A stretch of 64,000 nt of DNA from Polytrichum commune (taxonomy: Eukaryota > Streptophyta > Polytrichopsida > Polytrichales > Polytrichaceae): NCBI GenBank assembly GCA_950295325.1, contig OX485805.1, positions 12,684,501 through 12,748,500 on the forward strand. Reading direction: 5' to 3'. Numbering within the stretch: the stretch's first letter is position 1; every line of letters starts with the position of its first letter. A program made the translations under genes and the position numbers. Positions 35,061-46,308 of the stretch are shown in pieces. The notes under the pieces are model-generated. The model did no database searches and was not told the DNA's origin. It saw nothing but the letters and a program-made list of their open reading frames with translations.

Positions 35061-37060
35061 GTTGGAAGTTACATGGAGATCAATTGGGCTTGGGCTTCCA
35101 TATCTATATCAATATAGTGCAAAGGTGGAGGAATTGTGGGCGTCACATTGTAGCTTGCTAGCCTCGAGCTGATTAGTGGCCAATTTGTGTTGCTGAGTCG
35201 TTTGCGCTTGGAAGTGCAGTCATGAGGTGATCCATTCTTGCTATGGCTATGGCTATGGCTGCCTCCTATCTGTAAGCAGGCCGCAAGGAGCCATCATGAT
35301 GATCATGGGAAGGCACAAAAAATGAGATCAAAAGAGTTCCAGCCACAAAAAGTAGTTGCAACAGATTTTTTTGTTGGGTCGTCTGTTGAATCTTGATTCA
35401 ATAGCACTCATAACATTGTTGAGCCTCGTGTTCCCTCACCCTTTCTAAATTAAAGGGGTGCCATGTTTCATGGGGACCGTGCCACATCACTAAGACTTAT
35501 TCTGTTGTTCTTAAAGAATCACAAGATGCCTATTCTTGGCCATAAGAACTCCCAACAAATAAGGAGGGTTGTTGCCATATGGTCCATCATAAACTGTCAA
35601 ATTCAAACTAACATGGCAAAAAAATATCCATGTGGAATAAGATTAGGCCAATCATAATACTCCATGCTAGCAAACTAGTTGGCTTGTTGGTTAGCAAAGA
35701 ACATTTCTTAATTTTAGGGCTTACTTTTAGTTTAATGACCAAACCGGTGGATTGGGGTAGTTGATCTAAATTTTTTAGGTCAATTGGTCAGATCTACAAA
35801 TCATATTATTCCATGCCAACTTGATTGGTTGACCTCTAAGTTGACCTTCCAAAACATATGATTTTTTTGAAAATAAAAAATCCACTAATAAATTTGATTA
35901 GTTGATTACTCAAGTCACTTTAAAATTCATGTCAACCAATAAATGTTTAAATATATATATAAATATATATATAAATAAATAAATATATATATATATATAT
36001 ATACACATACATATTTATACATCTACGTTCTATGATGTGTGATAGATGTCTTGTTTGATTCATTACTAAAAAACATACAAGGTCACCAAGACTTGAAATA
36101 CAAGGCAAGGAAATTTTCTAGAGTACACACGGTGAACCCACAAATTAATTGAAACATACATGGACAAAAGACTCGTCCAAAAATAATAATACATTTTAAA
36201 TATTTTCTTTAAATTAAATTAATTTAAGAATAAATAATTTTAAAAAAGAAAAATTTCCCTTCACCGTCAAGACATGCTCGTTACAAAGCAAAACTAAAGT
36301 TGGGGAAGATGCAAACTGCCCCTCCTACGGGCTCCTCAAACTTCAACCTCCTCCTACAATTGTGTTAGCCACAAATTTTCATTCTCCAGGAAAAATTGAA
36401 AGTCATTTCCCTGTGGATGTGGGGGGAGGGACAAACGTGACCGGAACATGGAAGACTTGTGCCCTAGCGTACTAATCTGAGGAAGTTAGTTTTGGGATTT
36501 TTACATTAGCTTTAGCTCATTGTTGTTGTATTGAAACAACCCAACAGTTTGAAATGTGTCATACTGGAATTCAGATATGCACATCTTGAAGCATCTGAAT
36601 TTTTGTGATCAGCATCTAAGGCTGATATGTGCTAATACAACTTTCTAGGTAGTCAAATCGAACTCATGTCTCCACGACATGGATTGCGTAATCATGAAAG
36701 ACACTTCACCTCTTATGATTCAGTAACAGCATATAGAGTATTAATTGATGGTCTGCTCCAAATGCTGCAAACAGACACTGTGTAGCTGCAATTTAGGAGT
36801 CTCAAAATGGAGGATTTGGTCGCAGACGACCACAAACATTTAGTGCAGCATCAGTTTATTTGGTGAGTCTTTGCCAGAAATAGAATATAGCTTCAAACCT
36901 CCTGCTCGACTAGGTTCCAGAGATGTTATTTATTTGAATCTCCCAACACCTGATGAAAGATCACCTGGTGAGCAGAATATGGGTTTTAATCCAATAATGT
37001 GCAGATAATGAACAGCGGAACGGATCCTGCAACCTGATTCAGGTCAAATCTATAGAAGTA
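35061..37060. other. No gene seen; (TA)n at 35950-36004
   Basis: A 2-kb AT-rich spacer with a TA-rich simple repeat and short GCTATG repeats near 35238-35260. No coding content recognised. Confidence 0.45.
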
Positions 37061-37127
37061 TTGAGATATCACAAGAAAGTCTCCCTGAGCAGCCTTCGCC
37101 CGAGCCTCATATGAATGCTGTTTGCTT

Positions 37128-37437
37128 TTAGTGTGGGCTGAGCATGCAGGGAGACTTGATACGTTTGATCAATTTGTAGAATGTGCATGCTTACTACGGT
37201 CGAGATAGACGGGGCCTGTACCAGTGATGCTTCAGTGCAATGAAGATTTCGCCCCATCTGAAAGGATTCTTCCAACAGAAGTGTACAGGCGATGACTTTT
37301 ATTCAAATGACTTTGTCCAGTAAAGGAATAAAGATGTACATGATGTAGCTCAAAGGGGACTGAGTATTCTGGGAGAAATGGTGCGTTTGATCGATTTGTA
37401 AAATGTGCATGCTTACAACGACCCGCGAGATTGAATG
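37128..37437. repeat. Tandem duplication in haloperoxidase 3' flank
   Basis: CGTTTGATC(A/G)ATTTGTA(G/A)AATGTGCATGCTTAC occurs at about 37161 and again at about 37384, 223 bp apart. On the - strand both give the peptide VVSMHILQIDQT. The second copy abuts the stop codon, so the unit is probably duplicated 3' UTR. Confidence 0.8.
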
Positions 37438-37438
37438 A

Positions 37439-38840
37439 TCAGAGTTGGAGCTTGACAGGGCTGTAATCGCCCGCCTCATCGGGAAGTTGCGCAACCACAT
37501 TCAGGTAGGTAGCGTCAGGGAGCACCCCTGAGTTCGGCGCTTCGGTCCAGAACTTCTCCACAAAATCCGCAACCTTAGCCCCAATCTCAGCTCCGTGCGT
37601 CACGGAGATGTTAAAGTGATGACCAGCATACATCCTCCCAAGCTGCGCATCCCGCACCGCCGCATCCACCGATGCGTAGTGCCGAGGGCCGATGCCAGGG
37701 TCCGATGCGTTGCAAGCATCTCCAGTTGTACCTCCCTCCACAGTAAAACTGCTCATCTTCTTGTTCTGTTTCTTGAAGAATGTCTTCAAAACCTCGGCCC
37801 CGGCTCCGGCGATGGAGGTTGTGAGGCTAGGGTACTCAGGGTGGAGGTTGTAAGGCACCCACGGTGTCCAGGCAGGGTCAGGCTTATGGTGTGGATCTCC
37901 AAGCCTGTATGCGGAGATTGGACGCCAAAACCAATACCCCCACTGCAAGTTCGACCCCACTACAGTCGCATCATGTATGGCCACATGCATCTTCGCAAAC
38001 AGCACAACAGTCTCAAATAAGGGAGTGCTCGCCGGTAGCAACTCAATGGCAACCGAAGCCCAGAAGGTTGTCTGCGTGCACAGGGAGCCTTTCTTCGGTG
38101 CACCAAACCAGAAGCTCGCGGTGTTGTCGATCTCTGTTGTTCGACCTGCCCAATCTACTCGACCAATGTCCTTGAGGTCATTGTACTCTTTATCCCAAGC
38201 GGACGAAGGCACCGCAGGGGGCTTGTAGTCCTTTAGGTAAGCCTCTTTGAACATATTCGGATTAGGGACAACATACGTTCTTACCAGAGGGAGATGCGAG
38301 AAGTAGTTGCTAGTGGGGGTTTCGAGGTATCGGTATAACCCTGGCGCTTGGTATGCATCCAGAGCTTCTCTCGTTGCTTCCTTCGCGAACTCCCTGCCTG
38401 GATCGCCAACTCTGGAAATGACAAGCCTAAGTGCCACCGCTTCGCCCAGCCGCTTCGCAAGCCTCTTCTGTGAGGTGCGGAGAGAGGTTAGTGCTTTAAG
38501 CTGTGATTCTAATAGCGGGTCGAGGTAAACGTCCTGCGTCAAGGGGAGGTAGTTTGTGAGGATTGTGTGGCTTGCATACGCAACTACCGCTTCTTCTGTG
38601 ACCGAGCTACTGCCGGTGTCACGGAGCGCAAGAAGAGCGTGCCATTGCGCTAGGTGTAGCTGGGAGTAGTAGGTGTTGGCGTCGAGGTATATGACCGAAT
38701 CTGCGCAGATGATTGAAGTGAGGAGCGAGTTCCACTGCACTGCTACATTGTCAATAACCTTCGCATGAGAAGTTGAGCTTGCAGCTGCCAGAATAGCAAC
38801 AGCAGCGGCGATATAACCCTTGCCATGGTTTATAGCTTCG
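37439..38840 (-). CDS. Vanadium haloperoxidase/PAP2-like secreted protein
   Basis: Homologues are acid-phosphatase-fold enzymes that either oxidise halides with vanadate or act as phosphatases. Numbered from the upstream TTG of the open frame (38875), the 478-residue frame has a hydrophobic signal-like stretch (AAAVAILAAASSTSHA, 23-38), WRPISAYR (317-324), HPEYPS (345-350) and GRMYAGHHF (413-421). Arg414 and His420 have the exact R-x5-H spacing of the vanadate site (R490/H496 in Curvularia chloroperoxidase). The second motif, normally P-S-G-H, reads P-S-L-T, so the acid-base His is Thr352. No ATG lies in frame upstream. An acceptor ATTGCAG at 38847-38841 suggests an unseen first exon, and the nearby ATG (38826) is out of frame. 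Mature secretion is inferred. Confidence 0.82.
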
Positions 38841-39235
38841 CTGCAATGGATCAAAATCAAGCAAAGCGCAAGCAATTAATGTGAGCAAGTCAAGTGTCTA
38901 CATGTCTTCAAGCTGCAAATTCAGTTCAGATCTTCGAAAAGAGATCTGAGCACAAATCGATCTCGATCTTCAAGACACAAAATCAGCTCAGATCTTGGAA
39001 ATGGTCTGCGGTTCTTACTCGATGCAACTGCAGACCTACAATTTAGAATCGACAAAACACACAGCGGCACAGCAGCGGCGCTCTAACCCTTGCCATGGTT
39101 TTTGTCTTAGCCTGCAATGGAATAAAAGGAAGCAGAGTGCAAGCAATCAATGTGAGCGAGTCACGTGTTTTCACGTCTTCAAGATGTAGACGCAGCTCAG
39201 AGCTTCGTGACTTGGTCGATTTCGAACCTGTCTCT
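38796..39235 (-). repeat. Tandem duplication of haloperoxidase 5' region
   Basis: About 38796-38965 is repeated at about 39067-39235 (offset 271 bp). Shared blocks: CAGCAGCGGCG, AACCCTTGCCATGGTTT, CTGCAATGGA and GCAAGCAAT(T/C)AATGTGAGC. Both copies keep the ATTGCAG acceptor and the ATGGCAAGGGTT sequence on the - strand. Confidence 0.85.
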
Positions 39236-39239
39236 TTCC

Positions 39240-40034
39240 GAATATCCTAAGAACTTGAATCGACAAATTGCTGGACCCACTCAATGCTTTTACGTACCTC
39301 GTGTGCCGGGGAGATCAATTCCTTCGCCCTCCACCCCAAGGCAGGCACACTGAACTGGGAAATCTGAGGCTTGTGACCATTTTATTATCGTGACGACGGT
39401 TTCGCAATTCTAGCGATGCATCAGGGCACGTGCCTCGAGCTGAATCCTGACTCACTAGCCAGCCTCATCTTGTGGTTCACTGATGTGCATGAGAAGTTGA
39501 GCACCGCACTCACATATTCCTCGGCATTCCCGATCCTCGCAGATTAAATAAAGGTTGCTCGCCGCGCGCGCTTGGAAGATAGTTTGCATGAGCTGCGTGT
39601 GCATCGTAAATGCACGCCAGGATCGATTCAAAATTGAGACCTCAAGAGTCAACGCAGATCCTACTAATTAAGTGATGAGATAAGACAAGATAAGGAAACC
39701 TCATCGCTGTGTGTGCGTCCAGCACCCACTTTTGCCAGGTCCTCCTGATGACCTTAACACCATACCCGGATGCCGCAGATTCCATTTCTCTGCGATCTCT
39801 CTCTGCAACCACACAACCACCGCGATGTCTCCTCATGTGGGTCATGATCTCATCAAGTTCCAACTGTGAGTCATGGAGAATTAAGCCAAGAGGACAGATG
39901 AAGTGATATCTGTAGACTTCATAAATTAATTACCAGGAATGCTGGCGGTGTAGATGAAGTCGGTCCGAGAGTTGCACACAATGCTCGTGCACGTGACAGA
40001 GTAATAAAGCACTCGAAGTGCAAGCCAAAAGTCC
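39240..40034. other. No gene seen; upstream flank of haloperoxidase
   Basis: Probable promoter side of the haloperoxidase gene. Overlapping opposed open frames near 39642-39906 have no recognised domain. Confidence 0.4.
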
Positions 40035-40037
40035 TTA

Positions 40038-40617
40038 GAGCCGGTTCACATGGGGTCCCAAGTCCCAATCATGTAAGCAAGTCCCAACATGGAGGCAAAG
40101 TCCCAACTTTTGAGCCTCAACAAATCATTAGATTATGGTTTATACGCATTAAAGTCGGATCTTCATTATTGTATGCAAAACAGTCTTTGGATTTCATAAC
40201 ATTATTCAGTTGCTATCAACCGTTCCATTCTAACTATATCAATACATTGCTTCATCCAAGTTTTCCAGTTTGAATATACTAATGCAGTACTCTGGTGTGA
40301 AAATAAACAAAGTATAACTCCGAATGAAATCCAACTTATTCCCCGTCCCACCCAACACACAAAGTCAACTGAACAATGTTATGTTGTGTTAAAACTTGGG
40401 ACCAACTTTTTTTCTTGACCCAATTCTCAATACAAATCCCGAGCCGAACCAAGCCCCCAAAAAATATCGCCATGTAAACATTCATGTCATACTTGGGCCT
40501 CAGGACTGCGACCCGTGTGAAGTGTTAAGTCCCAACTTCCATGCTCTCAATGGCTTATGCACGGATTGACCTCATGTGAACTGGGACTTAGGACTGGGGA
40601 CGCATGTGAACCAACCC
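40038..40617. mobile_element. PIF/Harbinger-like MITE, 580 bp
   Basis: The left end GAGCCGGTTCACATGGGGTC pairs with a right end reading CGCATGTGAACCAACCC, with inner arms AGTCCCAA against GGGACTTAGGACTGGGGAC. Flanks are TTA (40035-40037) and TTC, an imperfect 3-bp duplication. The ends resemble those of the element at 2097-3192 (GCCGGTTTACAC). Confidence 0.7.
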
Positions 40618-40620
40618 TTC

Positions 40621-41519
40621 ATTAATTCCCTGGAGTTGTAGGCCATGTTAGTTATTTCCAAGTCAAAGCGAATCTTTGCAGCTTCTTCACATGCATGAGA
40701 CAAGGCCTCCTTCGATTCAGTACTCTCACTGCATGTTGAGCTATAGCGTTACCAGCAGATCACTATAACTTTATGTAATATAAAAGACTTTAGTTACAGC
40801 GGTAAAGCCGGCTTTGCATCCTGATTTGGAGCTGCAATGTGAGTCGTGAGGATAAGTTCTTAACGTTGATCTGTTCGAATCAATTGACTTTTCAGTGAAT
40901 GTTAATGAATTGCTGAGGAATTTTCTTTGCCACCTTCAAGTGAGTCATTTGTACAAGCCAAATTGCAATAGCAAGCAGCACATCTCTTCAGTTTTCTGCG
41001 GCCTCCATATATGTCACGGTGTAAACTAAAAGGATTTTTTTCCAAGTGAAGCAGTGACTAGTTCAGATCCTTGAAATCTAAAATGAAACAGCAGGCCGAG
41101 CCAACACTGAATTCATCTGAACAAATGATTCTTCCTGCTACAAATTGATTCATATGATGTTCATCGTAACATTACTTGGTAATGTGGGCCCTCAGAATAT
41201 AACAGTGGGATGATGGGAGTTCAGTTTGAATTTGAGTCTCTTTGCACAACTTTTTGAACAACCCACTGTTGTATTCTAAGGGCCCACGGAACAAGAGTTG
41301 CACGCTGAGTGATTTTATGATGGGTGTCCTCATGATCCAACTTCTTACTAAAATGGCAAAGATGCTCTAAAATCGACTCGAGTTGCAAAGGGATATCTGG
41401 GAGGAAACAAACAAACAAACAAACAAACAAACAAGGTAAGCAATGCTTGGAGGGAGTGAAAAGGGAGAAATTTGAGCTAACTTGGTCGCATCCTTACTTC
41501 TCTATTAAATTGGGTGTAT
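40621..41519. other. No gene seen; (AAAC)n at 41405-41434
   Basis: Spacer with an AAAC microsatellite. Confidence 0.5.
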
Positions 41520-41826
41520 AATTAACATGGAGATAATTAATGTGGGCCACACTAATTTTCAAGCCAAAGTGGTATTAATGTGGGTCCAAGACCCATGGTC
41601 TTCCCCTAAGTCTTTATGAAAACTTCTTATCAACATATTGAACATTAGTTGTAGGACAAAAGTAGCACAAAATAAAATAATCACCCACATTGATTTTCTA
41701 CAGAAAAAATTTAGTGTGGGTTAAGAGATTAATGTGACCTACATTTATTGTTCTTACAAGAATTAGTGTGAGCTCTAGAAAAATTACTATGGCCCACAAT
41801 AATAGGGCTATTTAGTGTAGTAGCCA
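41520..41826. repeat. Dispersed repeat, partner at 26.6 kb
   Basis: Inverse relative of 26627-26980: AATGTGGGCCACACTAATTT, GGGTCCAAGACCCATGGTC, AATAGGGCTATTTAGTGTAG. Confidence 0.6.
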
Positions 41827-41842
41827 GTTCTTCCCGCTCATA

Positions 41843-42611
41843 AGAGTTATCCTTAAAGTCCCTCAAAGAAGGACGGAACCGTGGGTTTAATCCTTCTATG
41901 AGAAAACTTTTGTTTTTTTTATTAAGGGCTTGTAAGGTCGTCGTGTATCAAGCCTATTTGAAAATTGGGTGAAACTTTTAGGACCTCCTCTTTCCACCTC
42001 AAAAACTTCGAGAGAATTCTAACATCTAAAATAGGGCATGCGTATGGGACTTGCTATCCTAAATCCCGGACCAACCTATACAAGGCCACCCATCTTAGGT
42101 TGATACCACATGAGTGTCAGCCTGGGAGGAGGTAAAGGCTAGGGTAAAGCCTAGGGTGGGGGGTGGCACGTCAGCCGCTGCCCCTGACCCCCACCACACT
42201 CTGCCGCAGAGGGCCCCGGCAGCTCGGAGCGGGGAGTGAGGGAGCTCGGAGCAGGAGCGGGGAGTGAGGGTGGTGGAGGAGACGCCATATGGTGGTCCCG
42301 CCATTTGATGTGGCACGGCAGGTGAGCGCTGCCAATGTATTTTCCCTGGTAGAGTCTCCCTGCCGCTCGGGGATGCCACCGGGGATAGCCTCTCACCTGC
42401 CTGCCCTTGGTGTGGTAAGTGGCAGGTGGGCTCGGCCAATGGGGGCAAGCAGTACGGCCTGCCTACCCCCCATGTGGTACCCCCCTTAGTAGGACAAGCT
42501 AGAAAGTTGGTTTTTTTAATAGCCTGGCAACACTCTTTGTGTATGATAATTCTCCTAAACTCAAGGTTTTCATACTAAACCCATGGTTTCATCTCCTTAA
42601 CTTTACAAATA
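41843..42611. mobile_element. AGAGTTATCC MITE, copy A3, split by nested MITE
   Basis: It begins AGAGTTATCC and ends near AATAACTTT; the interior matches copies A1 and A2. It is interrupted at 42098-42485 by a GC-rich insert. Confidence 0.8.
42098..42485. mobile_element. GC-rich PIF-like MITE nested in another MITE
   Basis: A 388-bp insert, far more GC-rich than its surroundings, flanked by a TTA duplication (42095-42097, 42486-42488). The left end GGTTGATACCACATG pairs with the right end, whose reverse complement reads GGGGGGTACCACATG. The host copies A1 and A2 show the uninterrupted site. Overlapping open frames on both strands are a by-product of high GC. Confidence 0.9.
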
Positions 42612-42851
42612 ACTTTATTGTCTGAAATTGTACTTTAGAAGAGATTTTATTGATCCAGAAAGTGGTTATAGAGCGGCATTTGGAGCAATGTGGGTCATGA
42701 GGATCCACAGTAATTGTTTGGCATTCAGCAATTGATAGATGCAGCCAAATATCGCCGCATGCCATGACAGTGTTCAAAGAAGTTAATAAAAATAAACTTT
42801 GAAAAAGAAAGCAAATGCTCATTTGGAAGTTGGCACTAACTCGAGGTAGAC

Positions 42852-43292
42852 CAATGAACGGGGAGAACCAACCACTACACTAGATATGGTATTTAGTGTG
42901 ACTTACTATTTGGAATTACACAATGCTATATCTATTTACTGTACATCTCATATTTTACCCAAAAAATTAAAAATTGGTAGTTTGGACATTAGAGGACATT
43001 GACAGCTTTACTTGATAAAAAAATATTTCATTAGTAAAAAAGATTTAGCACCGTGTAAAATAGTAAGTCACACTAAATATCATATTTGGTGTAGTTGCAG
43101 GTGAACTGGTTGAGTTTGAGAAACAACCAGTTGAGGTTCAAGACTTCGGGAAAATCACCCATCGCTCTAAAGGAATCTATAGAGTTTACTTCAAATTAAC
43201 AAAGAAAACCCAAAAGATCACAACATGTAACTGGTCGGATTTGGAAACACTTGGAGTTTGACTGGTTATGTCCAAAAACTCCCTAGAGACTG
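42852..43292 (+). mobile_element. hAT-type MITE, copy 5, split by TA-MITE
   Basis: The outer halves match the family (CAATGAACGGGGAGAACCAA at the left, GAGACTG at the right). The flanking octamers AGGTAGAC and AAGTTGAT are only 5/8 alike, so the copy is old. A TA-MITE lies at 42878-43091. Confidence 0.8.
42878..43091. mobile_element. TA-MITE, copy 2, nested in hAT MITE
   Basis: 214 bp from CACTAGATATGGTATTTAGTG to CACTAAATATCATATTTGGTG (inverted repeats), flanked by TA (42876-42877, 43092-43093). The family members share the GACTTACTATTTGGAATTAC motif and its inverse. TA duplication suggests Tc1/mariner mobilisation. Confidence 0.9.
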
Positions 43293-44464
43293 AAGTTGAT
43301 GTGTGTTATTTGGTACTTTTCTTGCTACGTATAGTTCACGTAGGAAACCTTAAGCAAATCCATATTCCGCATGTAGCAATTTGCCTCATGGTTTTCGGAG
43401 CTCATATGACTATCATGTTCATTTTTTCAAAGTGAAGATTCTCGTGTTCATTAAGTGGTCATACAACTGTCTCTCCCCCGATCATATTGATTATTGAGCC
43501 TTAAATGATTAGCATGTTTTGAGCACTTAATCCAATCTCTTTTAAACACGTGTCGTTTTGGTGTTCATTCTTAGATCCACAACTGGCCACATACCTTCAA
43601 ATATTGGTGTTCAAATTATTTTTGTATTGGAGTTAGGCACGTCTGCCTTAGCTTGTATCCAGTTTACCCCCTCATCAAAGTGATTGGAATGTATTACTAG
43701 AATGTGCAGGTCGTAGACATGCTTGAATTTTTGTCAGTATCAATTGCACGTCATTTAGGTATTCATCTTCATTGTCATTTCATTGACTCTTTTTTCAACA
43801 TAACATTACCAAGCAACTACATGATGGTCTCTTTCCAAAGAAAAAAGCTGCTGCAATTTAAAAAAGCTTTGATATTTTACAGCTACTTGTTGAAAAGTTC
43901 AAAGTACATAACCTAGTATTTCATTTCACTGTGGTAACATTTTTAGTAACACTTCTTATGAATAAGTTCACAAATATTGTCATCCCAACTTACTTTCAGT
44001 TCATCCAAATGCCAATAATTGAAACAAAGTTTGGTGTGTTTTGCATCCTAACAATTCTATGATGAAATATTGTCATAGATGATTGAATTTTGGATGAAAA
44101 ATCACTTGGTAAGTGACCATAATTGCAACATTATAAATCTACAATGCACAACTTCCTTACAAGGGATGACAAAACAATGTTAAGTTTATATTTAGTGTTA
44201 GTGACGCTTTAGGGTTGGTTTACATTTAGTATTGAGCAAGACAAATAGAATTGGTGACACTAAATACAATAATTTAGTGTAATGATGCTTGAGAAGTGGA
44301 AGGTGGTTGTGTGCACAAGGCCCACATATGCGAATCTAGCAACCTTCTTCAAGAGGACGTCTCCTTTACACTTGAATTTTGTAACTAGGAGAATTATAAG
44401 CCTTGCCATATAGTATTCAAAGTATAGGTGCATGATTAAGAAGAGTGACCACATAAGGCCTACA
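43293..44464. other. No gene seen; dispersed repeat fragments
   Basis: 43430-43650 is a fragment of the 25.2-26.0 kb family (reverse). 44095-44283 is the second copy of the repeat at 22890-23078. No gene recognised. Confidence 0.5.
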
Positions 44465-44845
44465 TACCAATATGATACTATTTGTCAACATAAGTTATTT
44501 TTTTGAAGTGGAACATTGCTTACATTATGATGTTTAGCATAGCACATTGGGATACTTGAGGTGATATTCAAGGGGAAGATACTATTAAGTATACTAACGG
44601 TAAGTGTCATTTGTGTACACTTTAATCAACTTGTCAATCATTTTGTAACATAAGCATACAACTCATAACATTATTGAACATACTCATGCCAAGATATTAG
44701 TAAGCGCATTTGAACAACCAAGTGTCACGAGGTGACACTAATGATGAAGTTGTTGATCATTAGTGTAACCTAGCATACGCCTTAAAATAGGGCAAGTGAC
44801 ACTATTACACAGGTGGCACTAAATACCAAAAATTATGTACTTAAG
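44465..44845. repeat. Dispersed repeat, short copy of 4.3-5.4 kb element
   Basis: CCAATATGATACTATTTGTC at the left and GTGTCACGAGGTGACACTAA at the right match the two ends of 4345-5400, with about 700 bp missing between. Confidence 0.65.
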
Positions 44846-44868
44846 ACTAATTACGATTGTGTAAACTA

Positions 44869-45085
44869 CGCTAAATATGATGTTTAGTGTCACTTACATT
44901 TGGAGTTACATAATGCTATAACGTTTTACTATTGATGTAATTTTTTACCAAGTAAAGTTGTTAATGTTCTATAATGTCCAAACAACCAATTTGACATTTG
45001 TTGGAAAAATACGAGATACACAATAAATAGATATAGCATTGCGTAATTCCAAATGGTAAGTGACACTAAATATGAGTATTTAGTG
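44869..45085. mobile_element. TA-MITE, copy 3
   Basis: 217 bp from CGCTAAATATGATGTTTAGTG to GACACTAAATATGAGTATTTAGTG, flanked by TA on both sides. The subterminal CACTTACATTTGGAGTTAC is mirrored by GTAATTCCAAATGGTAAGTG. Confidence 0.88.
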
Positions 45086-45369
45086 TAGTGGTTGCATTTT
45101 CTTTTTAAAATTTCGTTTGGTTGTTCCGTCGCTTCTTGTGTGCCTCTAGGTTTTACCTTGGAACTAATACATCTTACGAATGCATTGATGAGCACCTCTA
45201 TAGGGAAAATATCTAAATATCTATGGTTTTTTGTTTAAGGACCTGGTCCAATATTGAAGCCTGATAGGTGAATCTAACAGTAAGTAGTGGTGATACAAAG
45301 ATACAAGCTAACCACTGAAACAATTCACAAGCTTCTGCCACACTGGGATCCAAGTTTCTGAAAGAAAAT

Positions 45370-45628
45370 GAACGATCAGGTCAAGAGATTCCAGGGCCAG
45401 AGAAATCCACTCAAAAATGAAGATTGTCAAATGAATAACCTAAGAAGTGGACTTGCAACCACTTCGCCATGAATTGATTGATGCAACTCACAAGCAAGAG
45501 CTCCACTGTCGTCTCTAAATCTTATCTAATGGCTCCCCAAACAATCGCAGTTGTTTTGCATATTTCTTGAGCTGCTTGCTCTAAGTTGACAAGGATGTAA
45601 ACGCTATACATTCAAGCACTGCCATCGC

Positions 45629-45664
<36 letters not shown>

Positions 45665-45845
45665 GCTCACCTGACTGCAAAGAACTGCACAAGTGAATTT
45701 GTGGTGGAGTGCACTTAGAGGTTAAATATGTTACAAAATATTATACTACAGATGTTTTATACTGGAGTTTCCGAGATGGAGGCCTTTAGCACGCTTCAAT
45801 GGATTGTGGACATACGTCTTGTGAAAACTACAGTGAAGTGGAGTC
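45370..45845 (-). pseudogene. Fossil second 3' end of LysM kinase gene
   Basis: About 45370-45845 is a diverged tandem copy of 45850-46375. Shared blocks: CCTAAGAAGTGG(A/T)CTTGCAACCACTTCGCC, GAATTGATTGATGCA, CATATTTCTTGA(G/A)CTGCT, ACTACAGATGTTTT. Near 45795-45843 the - strand encodes a degraded copy of the kinase C-terminus (SIEAC for the SIEAR ending) with an in-frame stop. It includes a (TTTC)n array at 45629-45664 that is only two units long in the other copy. Confidence 0.85.
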
Positions 45846-46308
45846 AAGGAGAGAGCCACTCTTGAAGAAAATCTGTCAAATGAATACTGTTCTGGACCTC
45901 CCTATTGAAGCCAAATCCGAAACAATCAAGTAAAATCAAAGTAGGTTTGATATAATTTCCTTTGTGCCCTAAGAAGTGGTCTTGCAACCACTTCGCCGTG
46001 AATTGATTGATGCAGGTAACAGGCAAAAGCTGCACCGTCGCCTAAAACTCTCATCTACCTAATGCACCTTTCTGCCACTAATGGATGTAAATAATATAAA
46101 ACAATCACGGTTGTCATGCATATTTCTTGAACTGCTCGCTCTAAGTTTACAAGGACGCAAACGCTATATAATTTCGCACTGCCACCACTCTTTCTTTCTT
46201 GCTCACCTGAGCGCAAGAATTGCAGTGGAGTTGTGGTGAGAGTCCGCTACAGGTTACATATGCTACAAAATTTAGTACTACAGATGTTTTCTTCTGAAAT
46301 TTAGGGCT

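Noticed and set aside
42095-42489. Three overlapping open frames up to 117 residues
   Set aside because: They lie inside a GC-rich MITE where stop codons are rare by composition.
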